This document shows, piece by piece, positions 9,960 through 19,005 of a stretch of 37,265 nt of DNA (position 1 is its first letter; the number at the start of each line of letters is the position of its first letter). The stretch lies in the NCBI GenBank assembly GCA_903862845.1, contig CAIOZS010000216.1, forward strand, positions 1 to 37,265, given 5' to 3'. The notes under the pieces were generated by a model, which was not told the DNA's origin, did no database searches, and saw nothing but the letters and a program-made list of their open reading frames with translations. This DNA is from an uncultured Thermoleophilia bacterium (GTDB taxonomy: Bacteria; Actinomycetota; Thermoleophilia; UBA2241). Made by a program: the position numbers and the translations under genes.

Positions 9960-11384
9960 GTGGCACGACCGCGACTGAGCTATCTGACCGACAGTGACAA
10001 GGAGCTCGTCCACGAGCAGACGCTGCGCGTGCTCGCCGAGGTCGGCGTCGGCTACGGCACGCCGACACTGACCGCGCTGCTCGCCGACGCAGGCGCGACC
10101 GTGGACGCCGAGGCGCTCACTGCGAAGCTGCCGTGGGAGCTCATCCAGCGCTGCCTGAAGATGGTCCCGCGAGACGTTCATCTGGCGGGGCGCGATCCGG
10201 CCTACGACTGCTGGATCAACGACCAGGGGATGCTATACACGAGCGACGGCGCCGCCACCTACATGCTCGACGACCTGACCGGTGAGCGGCACGAAGGCAC
10301 CGCCGCCGATCTGGCCACGATGATGTGCCTCTACGACGCGATGCCCGAGATCGACTTCACCTGGGCCACCATCACCCCCGGCGACGTTGACGCGCGAGTC
10401 GGCAACCTCGAGATGGCGCGCATCACGTACGAGAGCTCGCGCAAGCATCTGCAGGACGAGGTCCGGCATCCAGACCAGGTGCCGGTGTTCATCGACATGC
10501 TCCAGGCGATCGCCGGAGCGCCGCTCCGCGAGCGCCCGATCTGGTCGGCGACCAACTGCACGATCGCTCCGCTGCAGCACGACGCCGAGATGACCGAGGC
10601 GCACATCCTCATGGCGCGAGCCGGCTGCCCCATCTTCGTGCTGCCGATGCCCCAGATGGGTACGACCGGGCCAATGAGCGTGCTTGGTACCAGCGTCGTC
10701 AACATGGCCGAGCTGCTGAGCGCGGTCGTGCTGTTCCAGCTCGCGGCCCCCGGGTGCGCGATGGTCTCCGCCGTCGGCTCGGCCGTCGCGGAGATGCGCA
10801 GCGGTCTTTACCTGTCGGGGACGCCCGAAGACGGGCTCATCAACCTCACCTGCATCGAGATGAGCAAGTTCTACGGGCTGCGCAGCCAGGGCAGCGCCGT
10901 GAGCTGCGACGCCAAGGCCTGCGACCTGCAGGCCGGCGCCGAGGGTATGCTCACGGGACTGGCGACGGCTCTCGCCGGGGCCGACGTCATGCTCGCCTTC
11001 GGCCTCATGGACAGCGCCCAGACGGCGAGCCTGGCGAAGACGGTGCTCGACGCCGACACGGTTAACGCCATTGAGCGCTTTCTGCGCGACGATCCGATTG
11101 ACGAGGCGCGTGCGCTGGTCGACGACATCGTCGCGGTTGGCATCGGCGGGCACTACTTGACGCGCAAGAGCACGCGGCAGTTCTATCGCGCCGGTGAGCT
11201 CTGGCAACCGCGGCTCTGGCACCGGGAGTCGTTCGAGCACTACGTCGACACTCCACTTGTGAAGGACGCCTGGGAACGCGCCCACGAGCTGATCGAGAAC
11301 AACGACGTGCCGCCGCTGCCCGAAGACGTTCAGCGGCACGTGAGCACGCTCATCGCCGACTACCTGCGCAGCCGCGAGCAATGA
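9960..11384 (+). CDS. MttB/MtgB-family methyltransferase, paralog 3
   Basis: GTG start, N-terminus MARPRLSYLTDSDKELVHEQTLRVLAEVGVGYG; same conserved blocks as paralogs 1 and 2; no in-frame TAG. Confidence 0.85.
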   Translation: MARPRLSYLTDSDKELVHEQTLRVLAEVGVGYGTPTLTALLADAGATVDAEALTAKLPWELIQRCLKMVPRDVHLAGRDPAYDCWINDQGMLYTSDGAATYMLDDLTGERHEGTAADLATMMCLYDAMPEIDFTWATITPGDVDARVGNLEMARITYESSRKHLQDEVRHPDQVPVFIDMLQAIAGAPLRERPIWSATNCTIAPLQHDAEMTEAHILMARAGCPIFVLPMPQMGTTGPMSVLGTSVVNMAELLSAVVLFQLAAPGCAMVSAVGSAVAEMRSGLYLSGTPEDGLINLTCIEMSKFYGLRSQGSAVSCDAKACDLQAGAEGMLTGLATALAGADVMLAFGLMDSAQTASLAKTVLDADTVNAIERFLRDDPIDEARALVDDIVAVGIGGHYLTRKSTRQFYRAGELWQPRLWHRESFEHYVDTPLVKDAWERAHELIENNDVPPLPEDVQRHVSTLIADYLRSREQ

Positions 11385-12358
11385 AGCCGGGGGGCGCCCG
11401 CGCGACGCGCACGGCGCCCGTGCGCGTGTGGCCGGCCGGCGTGAGCGCGGTGGTCGAGGTGCTCGAGCGCGAAGCGGGGCGCAGCGGCGAGCTGGTGCTG
11501 CGCCGCAGCGGCGCCGCTCTCGAGGTGATCCTGAACGGCGCCTTCCTCATCTCTACCGCCAACGAGGTCTCCAGCCGCGCCATGGTGACGGCCGCCCTGC
11601 CGCACCTCGCCGGCGACGCTCTCGAGGTGCTCATCGGCGGCCTCGGCCTCGGCTACGCTCTCGACGAAGCGCTCGCCGGCGGGCGCGTCTCGGGCGTGAC
11701 CGTGGCGGAGTACGAGCCGGCGATCGTGCGCTGGTTTCGCGCCTACGGGGAGGGGCGCGCGGAGCGCGCCGCCGCCGGCGAGCGCGCCGGGCAAGCCACC
11801 ATTGCGGTCGCGGACGTGGTCGACGTGCTGAAGGCACGCCCGGAGGGCTTCGATCTGGTTGCGCTCGACACCGACAACGGCCCGGACTGGCTGGTGCGCG
11901 AGGCCAACGCCGGCCTCTACTCCGAGGCCGGCGTGCAGCTCGCGTGCCGCGCCCTGCGGCCGGGCGGAGCCGTCGTCTTCTGGTCACCCGAACGCTACAC
12001 CGGGTTCGAGCGGTCGCTGGCCGGGGTCTTCGCTCGTGTCGAGCGCGTCTCTGCCTTCGATGTCGTGCAGGGCCGCCGTCACGAGTACACCATGTACGTG
12101 GGTCTGCGGGACGACGCCCGTCGCGAGGATAGGATAGGTGCAGAGGCTGAAGGAGGCCGCATGGGGCTCACATGGACGGAGCCGGGCGAGATAGCTTGGG
12201 CGTTGATCGACGCGCACCCGGACGCAGACCCTCTCGATCTCAACTTCGTGGATTTGCAGCGCATGATCGTGGCGCTTCCCGACTTCGGCGACGATCCCGA
12301 CGAGGCCAGCGAGACCAGGCTCGAGGCCGTCGTGGTGGCTTGGCATGAGCAGCGCTGA
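11381..12358 (+). CDS. Spermidine-synthase-like (Rossmann methyltransferase-fold) protein fused in frame to a C-terminal IscX-like domain
   Basis: ATGA overlap with paralog 3. SAM-type glycine motif EVLIGGLGLGYAL; LRPGGAVVFWSP. Last 66 codons (MGLTWTEPGEIAWALIDAHPDADPLDLNFVDLQRMIVALPDFGDDPDEASETRLEAVVVAWHEQR) closely resemble E. coli IscX. No stop between the parts. Confidence 0.75.
   Translation: MKPGGARATRTAPVRVWPAGVSAVVEVLEREAGRSGELVLRRSGAALEVILNGAFLISTANEVSSRAMVTAALPHLAGDALEVLIGGLGLGYALDEALAGGRVSGVTVAEYEPAIVRWFRAYGEGRAERAAAGERAGQATIAVADVVDVLKARPEGFDLVALDTDNGPDWLVREANAGLYSEAGVQLACRALRPGGAVVFWSPERYTGFERSLAGVFARVERVSAFDVVQGRRHEYTMYVGLRDDARREDRIGAEAEGGRMGLTWTEPGEIAWALIDAHPDADPLDLNFVDLQRMIVALPDFGDDPDEASETRLEAVVVAWHEQR
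12161..12358 (+). CDS. iscX: IscX-like protein, possible stand-alone product from internal in-frame start
   Basis: AGGAGG (12151-12156) 4 nt upstream of in-frame ATG 12161; 65 aa matching an IscX-sized protein. Confidence 0.6.
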   Translation: MGLTWTEPGEIAWALIDAHPDADPLDLNFVDLQRMIVALPDFGDDPDEASETRLEAVVVAWHEQR

Positions 12359-12974
12359 GGAGGCCACCCTCGGGCTCTTCCCGCTGGGCCTCGTGCTGCT
12401 GCCCGGCGAGGTGGTGCCGCTGCACATCTTCGAGGAGCGCTACAAGCTGCTCGTGCACGAACGGCTCGACGGCGGCGAGCTCGGCATCGTCCTCACGGAG
12501 AACGGCGAGCTGCACGAGTGCGGGTGCACCGCGCGCGTGGCTGAGCTTCTCGAAGAGCTCGACGACGGGCGCATGAACATCCTCGTCGAGGGCGGGCGGC
12601 GTTTTCGCCTTCTGGAGCTGCGCTCGCCGGCCGACCCGGAGGCTCAGTACCTCAGCGGCCTGATCGACTACTACGAGGATGAGGAGCCCGAGGCGCCGGC
12701 GGCGCTGCGTGCCGGCGTGCTTGAGGTCTTTCGCAAGATGCTCCTTCTGATGGACGTGGAGTCGCCGAAAGAGCCGGTCGGCGCAGGCGCGCTTTCCTTT
12801 CGCGTGGCGGCCGCCTTCGACTTCGGCGCGCCGCTCAAACAGGAGCTGCTCGAATCTCTCAGCGAGGCGCAGCGCCTCGAGACCCTTCTCCGCGTCATGG
12901 AGGCGCTGCTGCCTCAGCTCAAGCTGCGCAAGGACCGCGAACAAGCTATCCGCGGCAACGGCAAGGGGTATTAG
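12345..12974 (+). CDS. Lon N-terminal (substrate-binding) domain protein, stand-alone
   Basis: LGLFPLGLVLLPGEVVPLHIFEERYKLLV is the typical Lon-N start; no ATPase or protease domain. Overlaps the IscX end by 14 bp. Confidence 0.85.
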   Translation: MSSAEEATLGLFPLGLVLLPGEVVPLHIFEERYKLLVHERLDGGELGIVLTENGELHECGCTARVAELLEELDDGRMNILVEGGRRFRLLELRSPADPEAQYLSGLIDYYEDEEPEAPAALRAGVLEVFRKMLLLMDVESPKEPVGAGALSFRVAAAFDFGAPLKQELLESLSEAQRLETLLRVMEALLPQLKLRKDREQAIRGNGKGY

Positions 12975-12983
12975 AAGCCGCGA

Positions 12984-13958
12984 CTACGGCAGCAGCACGA
13001 TCTTGCCGAGGTGCGGGCCGGCAAGCAGCTCGTGGGCGCGGCGCGCGTCGGCCAGGGGCAGCGACTCTCCGATCACCGGCCTGACCTTGCCCTCCGCCGC
13101 CATCCGCCCGATCTCGGCGGCGATGGCGGCCACGCCGGCGCGCTTCGCGTTGCTCAGGTTCATGAACAGCAGCGTGGCGTCTTTGGCGAGCGCCTCGCCG
13201 ATGGGCACCGCGGCCTCCGGCGACGGACCCTGCCCGGTGCACACGATGCGCCCGCCCGTGGCAACGAGGCCGATATCGGCGGGAAGGTTCACGCTGACGA
13301 CGAGCTCGTGCACCAGGTCGACGCCCTTGCCGCCAGTCAGCTCCAGAGTGCGGGCGACGACGTCCTCAGTCTTGTAGTCGATGACCTCGTCGGCGCCGAG
13401 GCTGCGCGCGAGGTCCGCCTCTGCGGCGCCGGCCACGGTGGCGAGCACCCGCGCCCCCAGGGCCTTGGCGAGCTGCACTGAGGCGGAGCCGACGCCGCCG
13501 GCCGCGCCCTGCACGAGCACGGTCTCGCCGGGCTGCAGGGCTCCACGCCGCACGAGGCCGTAGTAGGCGGCGGGGAAGACCATGCCCAGCGCCGCCGCCT
13601 CGGCGAACGACAGGCCGGCAGGCACGGGGACGGCCTGGGCCTCGGCGAGCACGACGTACTCGGCGTAGCTGCCCTCACTGCCGACGCCGAGGCCGCTGAA
13701 GAAGACCTGGTCACCCGGCTTGACGGCGGTGATCTCGGCGCCGACCGTCTCGACGACGCCCGCCCCGTCGGAGCCGAGGATCTTCGGCGGCTGCTTCGGC
13801 GTGGGGAAGCGGTTTTCGCGGACCGAGACGTCGATGGGATTCACCGTCGCGGCCGCGACGCGGACGAGGATCTGGTTCGCCTGCGGCGTGGGCTTCTGGA
13901 CCTCTTCGTACACCAGGACCTCGGGACCGCCGTACTCGTGGATCCGCACCGCTTTCAT
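12984..13958 (-). CDS. Zinc-type alcohol dehydrogenase/NADPH:quinone oxidoreductase family protein
   Basis: MKAVRIHEYGGPEVLVYEEV..., GQGAAGGVGSASVQLAKALGA-type NADPH-binding motif. Confidence 0.88.
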   Translation of the reverse strand: MKAVRIHEYGGPEVLVYEEVQKPTPQANQILVRVAAATVNPIDVSVRENRFPTPKQPPKILGSDGAGVVETVGAEITAVKPGDQVFFSGLGVGSEGSYAEYVVLAEAQAVPVPAGLSFAEAAALGMVFPAAYYGLVRRGALQPGETVLVQGAAGGVGSASVQLAKALGARVLATVAGAAEADLARSLGADEVIDYKTEDVVARTLELTGGKGVDLVHELVVSVNLPADIGLVATGGRIVCTGQGPSPEAAVPIGEALAKDATLLFMNLSNAKRAGVAAIAAEIGRMAAEGKVRPVIGESLPLADARRAHELLAGPHLGKIVLLP

Positions 13959-14040
13959 CGTCGCCTCCTCGCGCCGCCGTGTTGCCGCCTCGCGTCCAGA
14001 CTCTACCCGCGAGGCGGCAACGTCTATCGAAGCAGGGCGC

Positions 14041-15093
14041 TCAGGCCGGCAGCGACGGCTGCGCCGGCTGCCGGCGGCCGCGCCGCACCCGGCGCGCGAC
14101 GAACCACGCGACGAGGCCTATGCCACCGAACACGACCACGAAAGGCAGCAGGGCGGTGAGCACCAGGCCGGTGACGCGGGCGCCGTGACCGAGCACCTTG
14201 ATGGAGTGCAGCAAGGTGCCCGAAAACGTGTCGGTCGGGTCTGTGGCTGCGGCCTGCGGCACGCCCTTCTCGCGCAGGAAGATCGAGAGGGTGCCGTAGG
14301 TCGTGGTCTCACGCAGCGACTTGAGCTGGGCGCTCAGCTGCTCGATGGTGAGCTGCACGTTGTCGATGCGATCCTGGACGGCGAGCATCTGGTTGACGTT
14401 GTCGGTGGCGGCCAGGAAACGGACCAGACGCTGCTCCACGGCGTGGTAGTGGCGCAGGCGCGCCTGGAGGTCGACGTACTGCGACGTGACGTCTTCGCTC
14501 GACGTTGACACGCTCTGCACGTCGCCGAGAGCGGCGAACCGCTTCACGGCGACGTCGAAGCTGCGCTCGGGCACGCGCACGCTGAGCGTGGCGTACGGGT
14601 GCGTCGCGATGGTACTGGCGGGCTCGGCGCTCGTGGAGGAGGCAGCCCCGGAGTCGAGCGCGAGGGGCTGGGCGAGGCCCGGCAAACCAGGCGACTCGCT
14701 GCCGAGGGCGCTGGACATCACGTAGCCGCCCATGCCCAGGGTCATCGCGTTGATGCGGTCGACGCTGGACAGGAGCGTGCCGCGGGCGACCAGCAGCGAG
14801 AGATCGCCGGTCCGCACGAGGTGGTGGGTGGAGAAGGCGGAGGCCGGCGGCACGGCTGCGGCGATGTCGCCACCGGTGCTCTTCGAGGCGGTGTCCGCCC
14901 CGACGCCCTGCACCGCCTCGCCGGCGCCGGCGCTGCCGGCAGCGTCGAGGGCGGCAGAAGCGCGGTTCGCCGCCGGCTCGCTGGCGGTGCCCGCCAAGCC
15001 GCCCCGGCTGAGCACGCCGACGACGGCGAACACAACTAGTAGCGCCACGGCGACGGCGGGGATAAGGATCCTGAGTCTCGGTCTGCGCCCCAT
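14041..15093 (-). CDS. DUF4349-like membrane-anchored protein
   Basis: N-terminal TM, TYATLSVRVPERSFDVAV / VDLQARLRHYHAVEQRL / TYGTLSIFLRE pattern, C-terminal TM. ATG 15093 has an AGGAGGAAG SD; the longer upstream ORF extension looks spurious. Confidence 0.7.
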   Translation of the reverse strand: MGRRPRLRILIPAVAVALLVVFAVVGVLSRGGLAGTASEPAANRASAALDAAGSAGAGEAVQGVGADTASKSTGGDIAAAVPPASAFSTHHLVRTGDLSLLVARGTLLSSVDRINAMTLGMGGYVMSSALGSESPGLPGLAQPLALDSGAASSTSAEPASTIATHPYATLSVRVPERSFDVAVKRFAALGDVQSVSTSSEDVTSQYVDLQARLRHYHAVEQRLVRFLAATDNVNQMLAVQDRIDNVQLTIEQLSAQLKSLRETTTYGTLSIFLREKGVPQAAATDPTDTFSGTLLHSIKVLGHGARVTGLVLTALLPFVVVFGGIGLVAWFVARRVRRGRRQPAQPSLPA

Positions 15094-15383
15094 GGTCTTC
15101 CTCCTCCTCGGGCCGCGCTGGCCGCGGCCGGTGTACCATGCGGTGAGACGCGGCCGTTCCCGCCGGGGTTCGCCGGCGCGGCCCATGCGGCCGCGCCGCC
15201 AGGGTACGTGCAGGACCGTCCCTGGGAAGACAAGGTGCACGTCACCGGGGAGCTGCGCGCCGACCTGCGGCTCGGCCGGACGGTCGCCGGCGACGCGGCA
15301 GTCGTCCCCGGCGCCGAAACCGGGCTGTTCCTCAGACAGGTCGTGCGCGCCGGCAGACGGGGCCGGTGCTGTCGCGCGGCCTG

Positions 15384-18300
15384 CTAGAGGTCGTCGAGGA
15401 GCTCGTCGGGCGGCGCAAAACCGCGGCGCATCGTGTTCTCTGTCGTCACGCGCGGCTCGAGGAATTGCAGCAGGTAGTCGGGGCCGCCCGCCTTTGAACC
15501 GACGCCGCTCATCTTGAAGCCGCCGAACGGCTGGCGCTCGACGAGCGCCCCGGTGATGCCGCGGTTGATATAGAGGTTGCCGACGCGAAGCTCGCGGCGG
15601 ACCCGCGCGATCGTAGCCGGGCTGCGGCTGATGAGGCCGCCGGTGAGGGCGTACCTGACGCCGTTGGCGATGGCCAGCGCCTCGTCCATGTCCGCGGCCT
15701 TCAGGACGGCGACCACGGGGCCGAAGATCTCCTCTTGCGCGATGACCGCGTCCGGGCGCACGTCGACGAAGACGTGGGGGGCGACGAAATAGCCGCCGCC
15801 GGGCCAGCCGCCCTCAGGCGGCTCGGTGGTGGCGGCCAGCGTCGCCTCGCGCTTGCCCTGCTCGATGTAGCCCTCGATCTTCGCCATCGCGTCGGCGCTG
15901 ATGACCGGGCCGACGCGGACGCGAACGTCCTCGGGCGGCCCGAGCGCGAGGCTGCGGGTGGCCTCCACGAGGCGGGCCACGAAGTCATCGTAGGCCGCCT
16001 CGAGCACGATCACCCGCGAGGCGGCCGAGCACTTCTGCCCGGAATAGTGGAAGGCCGAGACGACGGTCTCGCCGACGGCCACGTCGAGGTCAGCGTCGGC
16101 GTCGACGATGATCGCGTTCTTGCCGCCCATCTCGGCGATGACCTTCTTGACGCCGTCGGCGGCGGGGTTCTGGGCGGCTTGGCTGATGATGCGCAGCCCG
16201 ACCTCCATGGAGCCGGTGAAGGCGATGAGGTCGACGCCCGGGTGGCGCACGAGAAAGTCGCCGACCTCGCCGCCGGGGCAGGGCAGAAAGTTGACCGTGC
16301 CCGGCGGCGCGCCGGCCGCCTCGAGGAGGCGCGCCATCTGCGCGGCGATCACGGGAGTGGGGCCGGCCGGCTTGACGATGACCGGGTTGCCGGCCACAAG
16401 CGCTGCGCTCGTCATGCCGGTGAGGATCGCGAGGGGGAAGTTCCACGGGGCGATCACGAGCGCCACGCCGCGCGGCTCGTAGAAGTAGACGTTGTGCTCG
16501 CCGGGAACGCGACCCATGCGCCGCGGTCTGCCGAGGCGCAGCATCTCGCGGCCGTAGTACTCGAGGAAGTCGACGGCCTCGTCCACGTCGCCGTTGGCCT
16601 CGCGGCGCGTCTTGCCGGCCTCGAGTGTCATCAGCGCGGCGAGCACGAACGACTCGGCGCGCATGAGCTCGGCGGCCTTGAAGAGCACGGCGGCGCGCTC
16701 TTTGGGCGCGGCGTCGCGCCACGCCGGGAGCGCTGCCCGGGCAGCCGCCACGGCGGCTTCGGCCTCGGCACGGCCGCCGTAGGCGACCGTGCCGACCACC
16801 TCGTCCGGGGCCGCCGGGTTCACCGACGTCAGAGTCCTCGCAGTCTCGATGTCGCGGCCGCCGATGCGCAGCGGGTGGTGCGCTCCGCAGCCGCCGCGCA
16901 CCTTTTCGAGCGCCGCGTCGTAGGCGTCGCGGTTCTCGCGGCGCGAGAAGTCGGCGTGCGGCTGGTTGACGAACGGCGCCGGATCGTCGGGATCGGTGGC
17001 GTCGACCACGGGAAGCCTGGCGGCAGCGGCACCGAAGTCCGCCGACGGCTGCGGGGGCTGGATGAGCTCCTCCACGGCGGCGCCTTCGACAAACGTCTGC
17101 CGCAGGAAGGAGTCGTTGGCCGTGTTCTCGAGCAGCCGCCGCACCAGGTAGGCCATGCCGGGAATGAGCTCGCCGACCGGCGCGTACTCGCGCAGACGCA
17201 GGCCCATGCTCCGAATGGCCTGCTTGACGGGCTCGCCCATGCCGTGCAGCATCTGGATCTCGAAGGCGTTGTCGGCGAGCCCGAGCTCGCGCGCCGTCTC
17301 GATGACCGCGGCCAGCGAGCGCACATTGTGGCTGGCGAAGGCCGGCCGTACGTGCGCGGGTTCCTGCAGCATGGTCCGCGCCAGCTTCTCGAACATAGCG
17401 TCGGTGTCGGGCTTGTGCGTGAAGACCGGCACCGGCCAGCCTTCCTGTGCGGCGAGCACCGTCTCGTAGTCCCAGTAGGCGCCCTTCACGAGCCGCAGGT
17501 TGAACACGCGGTCGCGCTCCCTGGCCCAAGAAAGGAGCTCGTCAAGGTCGCGGGCGGCGTCGCGAAGATAGGCTTGAAGCACGACGCCGGCATCGTTGTA
17601 GCCGCGCAGCTCCGCTTCGTCGAGCAGCGACGTGAACACGCCGAATGTGAGGTCGCGATAGCGGAACTGCTCGAGGTCGAGGGTAAGGGCGGCGCCCGTG
17701 TCGACGGCCCTGCGGAAGATCGGCCGCAGCCGGTCCTTCACCGCGGTCACGCTGCCCGCGAAGTCCAGCGCGTCGATCTGCGAGTACAGCGAGGTGATCT
17801 TGAGACTGAGGTTGACGCGCGGCAGGGATCCCCAGGCGCTGTCGTCGACCACGGGTTGCGGCGTCCATCCTGTCGCCGCGGCGGAGAGACCGTCGAGGAG
17901 CGCCAGGTACGTCTGCTGATAGGCGTGAGCCTCGGTCTCGCTGAGCGAGGCCTCGCCGAGCACATCGAGGGTGAAGCCGGTGCCGTGGTCGCGCAGCGCC
18001 TTGAGGGCCGGGATGGCGCCGCGCGCGTCCCGGCCCACGATGAAGCGCTGCGCGAAGCCCTTCATCTGCCGCTTGATCACGCCGCTCGCCAGCGGAGCCA
18101 CCGGCGAGTGGTCTCCCGCGAGGCTGATGCCCCAGCGCAGAACCTTGGGTGCAGCGACGCCCTGCCGCGCGAAGTACTCGTGCAGGTGGCGGCTCATCTC
18201 GCGGCGGCTGCGCAGCGTGGGGAAGACGTCGACGAAACGCAGCATCTCGACCTTGAGACGCTCGTCCGCCATGGCCCACTCCATCATCTCGCCCTGCCAG

Positions 18301-18401
18301 CGCTCGGGCGAGAGCAGCGAGGGCTTGTCCTCGCGGGTGGCAGCGAAGATCTGCCGGGCCGTAGCCTGGATGCGTTCCTCGCGCGTCGTGCCCGCTTCCA
18401 T
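15384..18401 (-). CDS. putA: Bifunctional proline dehydrogenase / delta-1-pyrroline-5-carboxylate dehydrogenase
   Basis: N-terminal PRODH region (LRLVKGAYWDYE, ASHNVRSLA) and C-terminal aldehyde dehydrogenase (APWNFPLAI, EMGGKNAIIVD, SGQKCSAASR, EEIFGPV). The track ORF extends to 19157, but start MEAGTTREERIQ at 18401 is more plausible. Confidence 0.88.
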   Translation of the reverse strand: MEAGTTREERIQATARQIFAATREDKPSLLSPERWQGEMMEWAMADERLKVEMLRFVDVFPTLRSRREMSRHLHEYFARQGVAAPKVLRWGISLAGDHSPVAPLASGVIKRQMKGFAQRFIVGRDARGAIPALKALRDHGTGFTLDVLGEASLSETEAHAYQQTYLALLDGLSAAATGWTPQPVVDDSAWGSLPRVNLSLKITSLYSQIDALDFAGSVTAVKDRLRPIFRRAVDTGAALTLDLEQFRYRDLTFGVFTSLLDEAELRGYNDAGVVLQAYLRDAARDLDELLSWARERDRVFNLRLVKGAYWDYETVLAAQEGWPVPVFTHKPDTDAMFEKLARTMLQEPAHVRPAFASHNVRSLAAVIETARELGLADNAFEIQMLHGMGEPVKQAIRSMGLRLREYAPVGELIPGMAYLVRRLLENTANDSFLRQTFVEGAAVEELIQPPQPSADFGAAAARLPVVDATDPDDPAPFVNQPHADFSRRENRDAYDAALEKVRGGCGAHHPLRIGGRDIETARTLTSVNPAAPDEVVGTVAYGGRAEAEAAVAAARAALPAWRDAAPKERAAVLFKAAELMRAESFVLAALMTLEAGKTRREANGDVDEAVDFLEYYGREMLRLGRPRRMGRVPGEHNVYFYEPRGVALVIAPWNFPLAILTGMTSAALVAGNPVIVKPAGPTPVIAAQMARLLEAAGAPPGTVNFLPCPGGEVGDFLVRHPGVDLIAFTGSMEVGLRIISQAAQNPAADGVKKVIAEMGGKNAIIVDADADLDVAVGETVVSAFHYSGQKCSAASRVIVLEAAYDDFVARLVEATRSLALGPPEDVRVRVGPVISADAMAKIEGYIEQGKREATLAATTEPPEGGWPGGGYFVAPHVFVDVRPDAVIAQEEIFGPVVAVLKAADMDEALAIANGVRYALTGGLISRSPATIARVRRELRVGNLYINRGITGALVERQPFGGFKMSGVGSKAGGPDYLLQFLEPRVTTENTMRRGFAPPDELLDDL

Positions 18402-18512
18402 GCAGTCGGCCTTTCCTTGCTGTGGGTGGGGCTGTGCCGATTGTACCGCCGGGATCGCCGGTCCAATCTCGGGTGTCTGGCCGATAGAATCGGCGCAGCC
18501 GAGAGGAGCCCG

Positions 18513-18974
18513 ATGCCCACTGCGCACGACCGAGTCACCATCACCGAGGTCACCATGGACGACTACCCAGTGGTCCACGTCCTCTGGCAGCGCGGCGACC
18601 TGTGGATGCGGCCCTCGGACGGGCCGCAGGCGACGCTGCTGAAGCTCAAGCGCGACCCCGGGCTGTTTCTCGGCGCGCGCGACGTGCGCGGGCGCCTGGT
18701 CGGCACCGTGATGGGCGGCTGGGACGGTCGCCGCGCCTACGTGTACCACCTCGCGGTGCTTCCCGAGAAGCGGCGACAGGGCATTGCCGACGCCCTCATG
18801 GACGAGCTCGAGGAACGCTTTCGCCGGCTGGGCGCGCTCAAGGCAAAGACGCAGATCCTCGTCGACAACGTGGCCTCGCGCGCCTTCTTCACCCGCCGCG
18901 GCTATCTGCGCGAGGACGACTGCGAGCCGTGGGGCAAGGAGCTCGTGGAGGGCGGGGCGCCGCCTTGCCGGTGA
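18513..18974 (+). CDS. GNAT-family N-acetyltransferase
   Basis: VYHLAVLPEKRRQGIADALMDELEERF...NVASRAFFTRRGYLRE typical GNAT; ATG at 18513 with upstream gagagg SD. Confidence 0.83.
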   Translation: MPTAHDRVTITEVTMDDYPVVHVLWQRGDLWMRPSDGPQATLLKLKRDPGLFLGARDVRGRLVGTVMGGWDGRRAYVYHLAVLPEKRRQGIADALMDELEERFRRLGALKAKTQILVDNVASRAFFTRRGYLREDDCEPWGKELVEGGAPPCR

Positions 18975-19005
18975 TGAGCTCCGGCGCCTCCGTGGGGGGC
19001 GCGAG

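Noticed and set aside
6730-11384. Pyrrolysine-containing MttB genes
   Set aside because: All three ORFs run full length with no in-frame TAG; they look like non-Pyl homologs.
15208-15387. Possible 59-aa plus-strand peptide (VQDRPWEDKVHVTGELRADLRLGRT...) in the gap upstream of DUF4349 gene
   Set aside because: Composition looks partly protein-like, but there is no clear start/SD, no recognisable domain, and it ends inside the putA stop region; too weak to call a gene.
15735-18512. Long plus-strand ORF (part of the 1079-aa ORF) opposite putA
   Set aside because: Antisense shadow of a strongly supported bifunctional proline enzyme; only the 3' part from 18513 is real (GNAT).
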